Of a stretch of DNA of 64,000 bases, positions 60,300-64,000 are shown in pieces. Where the stretch lies: positions 26,996 to 90,995 of the forward strand of contig CAJUSA010000010.1 of NCBI GenBank assembly GCA_910589015.1, written 5' to 3'. The notes under the pieces were generated by a model. The model did not search any database and was not told where the DNA came from. It was given only the letters and a program-made list of their open reading frames with translations. Each line of letters opens with the position of its first letter. Within the stretch, counting starts at the first letter, position 1. Source of the stretch: an uncultured Christensenellaceae bacterium. GTDB lineage: Bacteria > Bacillota > Clostridia > Christensenellales > Borkfalkiaceae. The position numbers and the translations under genes are program-made.

Positions 60300-61336
60300 T
60301 TCAGTATCTCTTCCAAACGACGGAAAAATACCGTTTCCGCCTCGGCGGCGGAAACGCGTTCGTCGGGCATTCCCTTTTGCATGATCACGCAATATTCTTT
60401 GCCGCCCGCGATCCCCAAATCGCAATCTCGCGCCTCGCCGGGGCCGTTTACCACGCACCCCATGACCGCGACTTTGCGTTTCTTGTTTACGCCGCGCGTA
60501 CGCTCTTCCACCTTGGCGGCAAGCGTCAGGCAATCGTACGCACAACGACCGCAGGTCGGGCAGGATACGACGTCGACGAATTCGGTTTCCAACCCGACGG
60601 CACGCAGAATATCGTGTGCGGCAACGACTTCCTTCACGGGATCGCAACTGAGCGAAACGCGAATGGTATCGCCGATCCCCTTCAGAAGCAACGCGCCGAT
60701 GCCCGCCGCGCTCTTCACGACGCCCATGCGTTCCCCGCCCGCCTCGGTCACACCCAGATGCAACGGATAATCCGTGCGCCCGGATAACAGCGTATAAGCG
60801 TCTACCGTAAACGGTACGCCCGACGCCTTGACGGAAAGGACGATCTCTTCCACGCCGTGCCGTTCGAGCACCGCCACGTTGAAGAGCGCGCTTTCGACGA
60901 GCGCGGCGGGACTGCGCCCGTATTTTTCGAGAAAATGCCGTTCGATGCTGCCCGTATTCGCCCCCACGCGCACGGGAATTTTATGCGCTTTCAGGCAGGC
61001 GGCGACGTACGCGATCTCTTGTTCCCCGCCGATGTTTCCGGGGTTGATCCGCAATTTATCGGCGCCGTTCTCGACGGCGAGCACGGCAAGTCTTGCCGAA
61101 AAATGCACGTCGGCAACGACGGGAACGTGCACGCGCGCCTTGATGGCGGAAAGCGCCAGCGCGTCCCCTTCGTCCGCAACGGCAACGCGCACGATGTCGC
61201 ACCCCGCCTTCTCTAAACGAAGAATTTGAGCGACGCTACTTTCGACGTCGCCCGTTTTTACCGTGGTCATACTCTGCACGGCGACCCTTCCGCCGCCGAG
61301 CGTCATCTTCCCGATGTTTACTTTTTTGAGAGACAT
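60296..61336 (-). CDS. ispG: 4-hydroxy-3-methylbut-2-enyl diphosphate synthase IspG (GcpE)
   Basis: Next-to-last step of the MEP isoprenoid pathway, an iron-sulfur enzyme. 346 residues. TIM-barrel part starts GGGRVAVQSMTTVKTGDVE; the 4Fe-4S ligands lie in SCPTCGRCAYD; late block AVMGCVVNGPGEARDCDLGIAGG. Product is also the precursor for the prenyl group used by MiaA. It is 12 bases after nrdR. Confidence 0.96.
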   Translation of the reverse strand: MSLKKVNIGKMTLGGGRVAVQSMTTVKTGDVESSVAQILRLEKAGCDIVRVAVADEGDALALSAIKARVHVPVVADVHFSARLAVLAVENGADKLRINPGNIGGEQEIAYVAACLKAHKIPVRVGANTGSIERHFLEKYGRSPAALVESALFNVAVLERHGVEEIVLSVKASGVPFTVDAYTLLSGRTDYPLHLGVTEAGGERMGVVKSAAGIGALLLKGIGDTIRVSLSCDPVKEVVAAHDILRAVGLETEFVDVVSCPTCGRCAYDCLTLAAKVEERTRGVNKKRKVAVMGCVVNGPGEARDCDLGIAGGKEYCVIMQKGMPDERVSAAEAETVFFRRLEEILK

Positions 61337-61348
61337 GATCCCTCCGCG

Positions 61349-61819
61349 TTATTTTTTATCGGATTGCTTGGTTTCCATCATGCGTTGCAATTCCATCATG
61401 AAGGAAGAAATATCCTTAAAGGAACGGTAAACCGAGGCATATCGCACATAGGCAACCTCGTCGAGCTCTTTCAACCCGTCCATCACCATTTCGCCGATGG
61501 CTTTCGACGAAATTTCCTGTTCCATGGAATTATAGACTTTTTTTGCGATTTCATCGGTAAGTGCGTCGATCTTCTCGATGGGAACGGGGCGTTTTTCACA
61601 CGCCTTCATAATACCGCGTTTCACCTTGCCCTTATCGAAGGACTGGCGGTTGCCGTCGGACTTAACGACGAGAACGGGCGTAATTTCAATGGTTTCATAC
61701 GTCGTGAACCTTCTGCCGCAGCCCGTACATTCGCGGCGGCGACGAATGGTCGTATCGTCGTCCGCCGAGCGCGAATCGATGACTTTACTCTCCGTACAGT
61801 TACAAAATAAGCAACGCAT
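61349..61819 (-). CDS. nrdR: Transcriptional repressor NrdR
   Basis: 156 residues. An N-terminal zinc ribbon (CLFCNC and CTGCGRRF) that contacts NrdR boxes is followed by an ATP-cone domain (VVKSDGNRQSFDKGKVKRGI) that senses ATP/dATP. It represses ribonucleotide reductase genes. SD GGAGG precedes the ATG. It is cotranscribed with ispG. Confidence 0.95.
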   Translation of the reverse strand: MRCLFCNCTESKVIDSRSADDDTTIRRRRECTGCGRRFTTYETIEITPVLVVKSDGNRQSFDKGKVKRGIMKACEKRPVPIEKIDALTDEIAKKVYNSMEQEISSKAIGEMVMDGLKELDEVAYVRYASVYRSFKDISSFMMELQRMMETKQSDKK

Positions 61820-61856
61820 ATGTCCTCCGTGGTCTTCGGATTAAAATCCGTGTATT

Positions 61857-61885
61857 ATTATACTATATTTGGAACGTTTTGTAAA
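61857..61885 (-). promoter_or_regulatory. Promoter of nrdR-ispG
   Basis: Minus-strand TTTACA (61880-61885), 17 bases, TATAAT (61857-61862). Confidence 0.65.
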
Positions 61886-61925
61886 GGATTTTTCTACATG
61901 TTGTGTTTTTAGAAAAACAAGTAAA

Positions 61926-61946
61926 TAAAAAACCGCCGAACGGCGG
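61926..61946 (-). terminator. Terminator of minD operon
   Basis: CCGCC-GTTC-GGCGG followed by six Ts on the minus strand, 7 bases after the last stop codon. Confidence 0.8.
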
Positions 61947-61952
61947 CTTGTT

Positions 61953-62177
61953 TCAAAGACTCGTAAAATTTTTCACGCGTTTGGCGCGCACGGTAAAGGT
62001 GACGAGCAAATCGCGCTTACCGCTTTCCACCGAAAGCCTTCCGTCGCCCTCGGTTTCGAAAAATTCCCCTGCAATCCGCATGAGCTCATCGTAAGCCGCT
62101 TTCGCACTCTTCTCGTTCATCTCGCCCTTATCGGTTTCGATCAGGTGCAACAACCGTTCCTTTGTATCGGTTTTCAT
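61953..62177 (-). CDS. Divergent MinE-like small protein
   Basis: 74 residues, overlapping the minD stop by ATGA. The pattern KERLLHLIETDKG, then a helix AAYDELMRIAGEFFE and a final strand LLVTFTVRAKRV follows the MinE topological-specificity domain (usually AKxRLxxxLxxDR, a helix and a strand ending in PI-like residues). The position directly after minD supports this. The N-terminal MinD-activating helix of MinE seems to be missing or very short, so MinD oscillation is doubtful. Assignment by pattern only. Confidence 0.6.
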   Translation of the reverse strand: MKTDTKERLLHLIETDKGEMNEKSAKAAYDELMRIAGEFFETEGDGRLSVESGKRDLLVTFTVRAKRVKNFTSL

Positions 62178-62896
62178 ACGCCCTCCTTATGTTTGGTTTT
62201 TTTGAGCTCGCCCGAGGCAATGCACGCCGCCAGCGCGCGGAACGAGCGCGAACGCTCGAAGATATTGTGAATGAAAATTTTGTCCTCTTCGGGCAACGAC
62301 GCCGCCAACGGTACGCGCAACGCGGCGGAAATTTCGAAGGGTGAAATGATTTCGCCGCGGCGGATAAAATCTTTGCGCACCATGTTCACCGCCAGCCACA
62401 CGCGGGAAAAACGGTAGCTTTTGAGAATGGACGCCACTTTGTCGGCGTCGCGTAACGCGGAAATATGCGGCGTGGTGACGATGAGCGCCTCTTCGGCGCA
62501 CGACGCGGCGCGGTGAAAACCTTCGTCGATGCCCGCGGGCGAATCGATGAGAATAAAGTCAAACTGCGCCGAAAGCGAATCGAGTACCAACCGCACGGCT
62601 TGCGGCGAGATATACCGTTGCGAATAACGGTTGCTCGCCAACGAAAAAAGCGTGGGATAACGCGGATGCCTCACGAGCGCCTGCCGCGGACGGCAACGCC
62701 CTTCCACCGCGTCGAGTACGTCGTAGGCAGCGAGATTTTCGGTACCGAGCACCACGTCGGCGTTATTCAGCCCGAAATCGAGGTCGCAGACAATCACCCT
62801 GTAGCCGCGCTTTGCAAGCTGCACGCCGAGATTACAGCAGACCGTCGTTTTTCCGACGCCGCCCTTTCCCGATGTTACGACGATTTTCCGTGCCAT
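62174..62896 (-). CDS. minD: Septum-site determining ATPase MinD
   Basis: 240 residues, deviant Walker A ATPase: SGKGGVGKTTVCCNLG, switch region DLDFGLNNADVVLG, and IDSPAGI. The C-terminus ends in GELKKTKHKEGV, short, without a clear long amphipathic membrane-binding helix. The ATG at 62896 follows GGGG at a distance; the frame from 62914 has no family support. No minC lies in the window. Confidence 0.88.
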   Translation of the reverse strand: MARKIVVTSGKGGVGKTTVCCNLGVQLAKRGYRVIVCDLDFGLNNADVVLGTENLAAYDVLDAVEGRCRPRQALVRHPRYPTLFSLASNRYSQRYISPQAVRLVLDSLSAQFDFILIDSPAGIDEGFHRAASCAEEALIVTTPHISALRDADKVASILKSYRFSRVWLAVNMVRKDFIRRGEIISPFEISAALRVPLAASLPEEDKIFIHNIFERSRSFRALAACIASGELKKTKHKEGV

Positions 62897-63058
62897 ATCT
62901 AACCCCGCGCGCATTTTCCTCTATCTTATCATGTTCGCCGTGCGCGATTTTGCCCTTATTCGTCGAAAAAAGGCGGATTTTGGCAAAAAACATAAGTAAA
63001 GTTTTATCATATCATGTAAAATTTTAACATACTATCACAAAGATTTCTTGAAAAACAG

Positions 63059-63087
63059 TTGACAATTCCGAAAAACAAGCGTAGAAT
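63059..63087 (+). promoter_or_regulatory. Promoter of the NUDIX hydrolase gene
   Basis: TTGACA (63059-63064), 17 bases, TAGAAT (63082-63087). Confidence 0.75.
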
Positions 63088-63116
63088 AAATAAAATACCC
63101 GAAAGGAGGGTTTTAT

Positions 63117-63608
63117 ATGTATTGCAGAGATTGCGGCGAAAAACTGACGCTTCGCTTTTTAGAAAAAGAAGGGCTTGTTCCCTATTGCACACAGTGCGAT
63201 AAATTCAAATTCCCCTTCTTCCCCGTTGCCGTTTCCATGACGGTCGTAAACCGTGCGGAAGATAAAATTCTGCTTGCGAAACACACGGGCGACGAAGAAT
63301 ACAAACTGCTTGCAGGCTATATTAAAAAAGGCGAGAGCGCCGAAAAAGCCATTCCGCGCGAACTCAAAGAAGAAACCAACCTCACGGCGATCAAGTGGCG
63401 GTTTTATGCCTCGCGCTATCACGACGCGAAAAACGTGCTCATGCTCAACTTTATCGTCACGGCGGAAGAGGGCGAAACCAAACTCAACGAAGAACTCGAA
63501 GAAACGCGCTGGTGCACGCCCGACGAAGCGCGTTCGCTCATCAAGCCGCAGTCCACGGCAGAATACTTTCTGCTTGGCGCCCTGAACGAATTAGGTAAGA
63601 AAAAATAA
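63117..63608 (+). CDS. NUDIX hydrolase with N-terminal zinc ribbon (NADH pyrophosphatase-like)
   Basis: 163 residues. Two Cys pairs (CRDCG near residue 3 and CTQC near 24) form a zinc ribbon like that of NudC. The Nudix box GYIKKGESAEKAIPRELKEE follows the G-x5-E-x7-RE-U-x-EE pattern; the usual Gly after it is Asn (TNL). Such proteins hydrolyse nucleoside diphosphate linkages; NADH or capped RNA are possible substrates by analogy. SD AAAGGAGGG precedes the ATG. Confidence 0.88.
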   Translation: MYCRDCGEKLTLRFLEKEGLVPYCTQCDKFKFPFFPVAVSMTVVNRAEDKILLAKHTGDEEYKLLAGYIKKGESAEKAIPRELKEETNLTAIKWRFYASRYHDAKNVLMLNFIVTAEEGETKLNEELEETRWCTPDEARSLIKPQSTAEYFLLGALNELGKKK

Positions 63609-63682
63609 TGCAACAAAAAGCCTTCTGTATAGGCACTTTTATTTGGAATTAAAAAAGAATTGTATTTTCAATTAATGACAGA

Positions 63683-63713
63683 AAGCTCTCAAACATTTTG
63701 TTTGAGAGCTTTT
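63683..63713. terminator. Bidirectional terminator
   Basis: AAGCTCTCAAAC-ATTTT-GTTTGAGAGCTT, a 12-bp perfect stem between convergent genes. Confidence 0.8.
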
Positions 63714-63749
63714 AACTACACATATTCAGAAAATTAAATTGAATTTATC

Positions 63750-64000
63750 TTACTTTCTTTTAGAATACTTTTCCTTTGCGTACTCATAAGCCTCTTGAAT
63801 TAACGGCTTTAATCTTTCAAAGGTAGTATCGGACGGATTGAGTGCACACACCCAACTCATCCAAGCGTAAACGGGGTGTGGCAGTATTTTATCTGTTTGC
63901 GTAAAATCATACGGCATATCCACAATTCCGCCTTTTGACGGACGTGCAGGAACAGTACCGAACATATTTATAAAAGTATTTTTACGAACACCTATGTTTA
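63750..64000 (-). CDS. DUF6194-like protein (5' part outside window)
   Basis: The frame is open from the stop at 63750 to the right edge of the window, so the gene continues beyond it; an internal ATG at 63965 is not needed as start. Visible residues include NIGVRKNTFINMFGT, ARPSKGGIVD, HPVYAWMSWVCALNPS and FERLKPLIQEAYEYA, a pattern I associate with the DUF6194 family. Function unknown. The segment is AT-rich compared with the rest of the window, suggesting recent acquisition. Confidence 0.6.
   Translation of the reverse strand, partial: NIGVRKNTFINMFGTVPARPSKGGIVDMPYDFTQTDKILPHPVYAWMSWVCALNPSDTTFERLKPLIQEAYEYAKEKYSKRK

Overview
This window reads as a chromosomal segment of an anaerobic, Gram-positive-type (Bacillota, class Clostridia-like) bacterium of roughly even GC content. 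The evidence is a pyruvate:ferredoxin oxidoreductase, a complete V-type ATPase, an ECF vitamin transporter core, lipoprotein-type solute-binding proteins with lipobox signals, sigma-A type promoters with 16-17 bp spacers, and the Firmicutes gene order nrdR/ispG-polC-rimP-nusA-rnpM-ylxQ-infB-rbfA-nrnA-truB-ribF. A Christensenellales/Borkfalkiaceae-like gut clostridium is my best guess, by inference only. There are no phages, insertion sequences or CRISPR arrays.

Layout. 1-3102 (+): end of a polyamine ABC operon (potB partial, potC, potD). 3159-4756 (-): a two-gene ABC exporter. 4884-6025 (-): an SPFH membrane protein with a ribbon-helix-helix partner. 6150-14735 (-): cobB-miaB-mutS-mutL-miaA-PLP lyase, tightly coupled, combining tRNA modification and mismatch repair. 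14883-16025: a lipase-like hydrolase, tRNA-Leu(UAG) and tRNA-Ser(CGA). 16066-24510 (-): V-type ATPase operon (H-I-K-E-C-F-A-B-D) whose K subunit keeps the Na+ ligand set known from Enterococcus hirae NtpK. 24637-26844 (-): mnmE followed by a LysR regulator. 27066-31935: a small membrane protein (+), then the ecfA1-ecfA2-ecfT-truA-membrane protein operon (-).

32023-32203 (+) is a self-contained small transcription unit: promoter, two long perfect nested stems and a terminator, with no coding potential. It is the best candidate here for an undescribed non-coding RNA. 33069-36593 is pyruvate:ferredoxin oxidoreductase under a consensus promoter. 36681-43403 (-) is a 2240-residue anchored extracellular protein made of repeats of about 200 residues plus InlB-type repeats.

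43570-46454 (-) is the most unusual operon: a structured leader whose last hairpin hides the ribosome binding site, a TM1266-family (hydrogenase-associated) regulator, a substrate-binding lipoprotein whose two halves are in the reverse of the normal order (an apparent circular permutation), a permease and an ATPase. 46491-49406 holds a Cys-rich lipoprotein, a PhnP-like hydrolase, efp and a leaderless Xaa-Pro peptidase. 49457-61819 (-) is the translation/transcription-factor cluster. At its polC position there is only an N-domain + OB + exonuclease protein with no polymerase module. 61953-63608 holds minD with a divergent MinE-like partner and a NUDIX hydrolase. The last 250 bases are an AT-rich fragment of a DUF6194-like gene.
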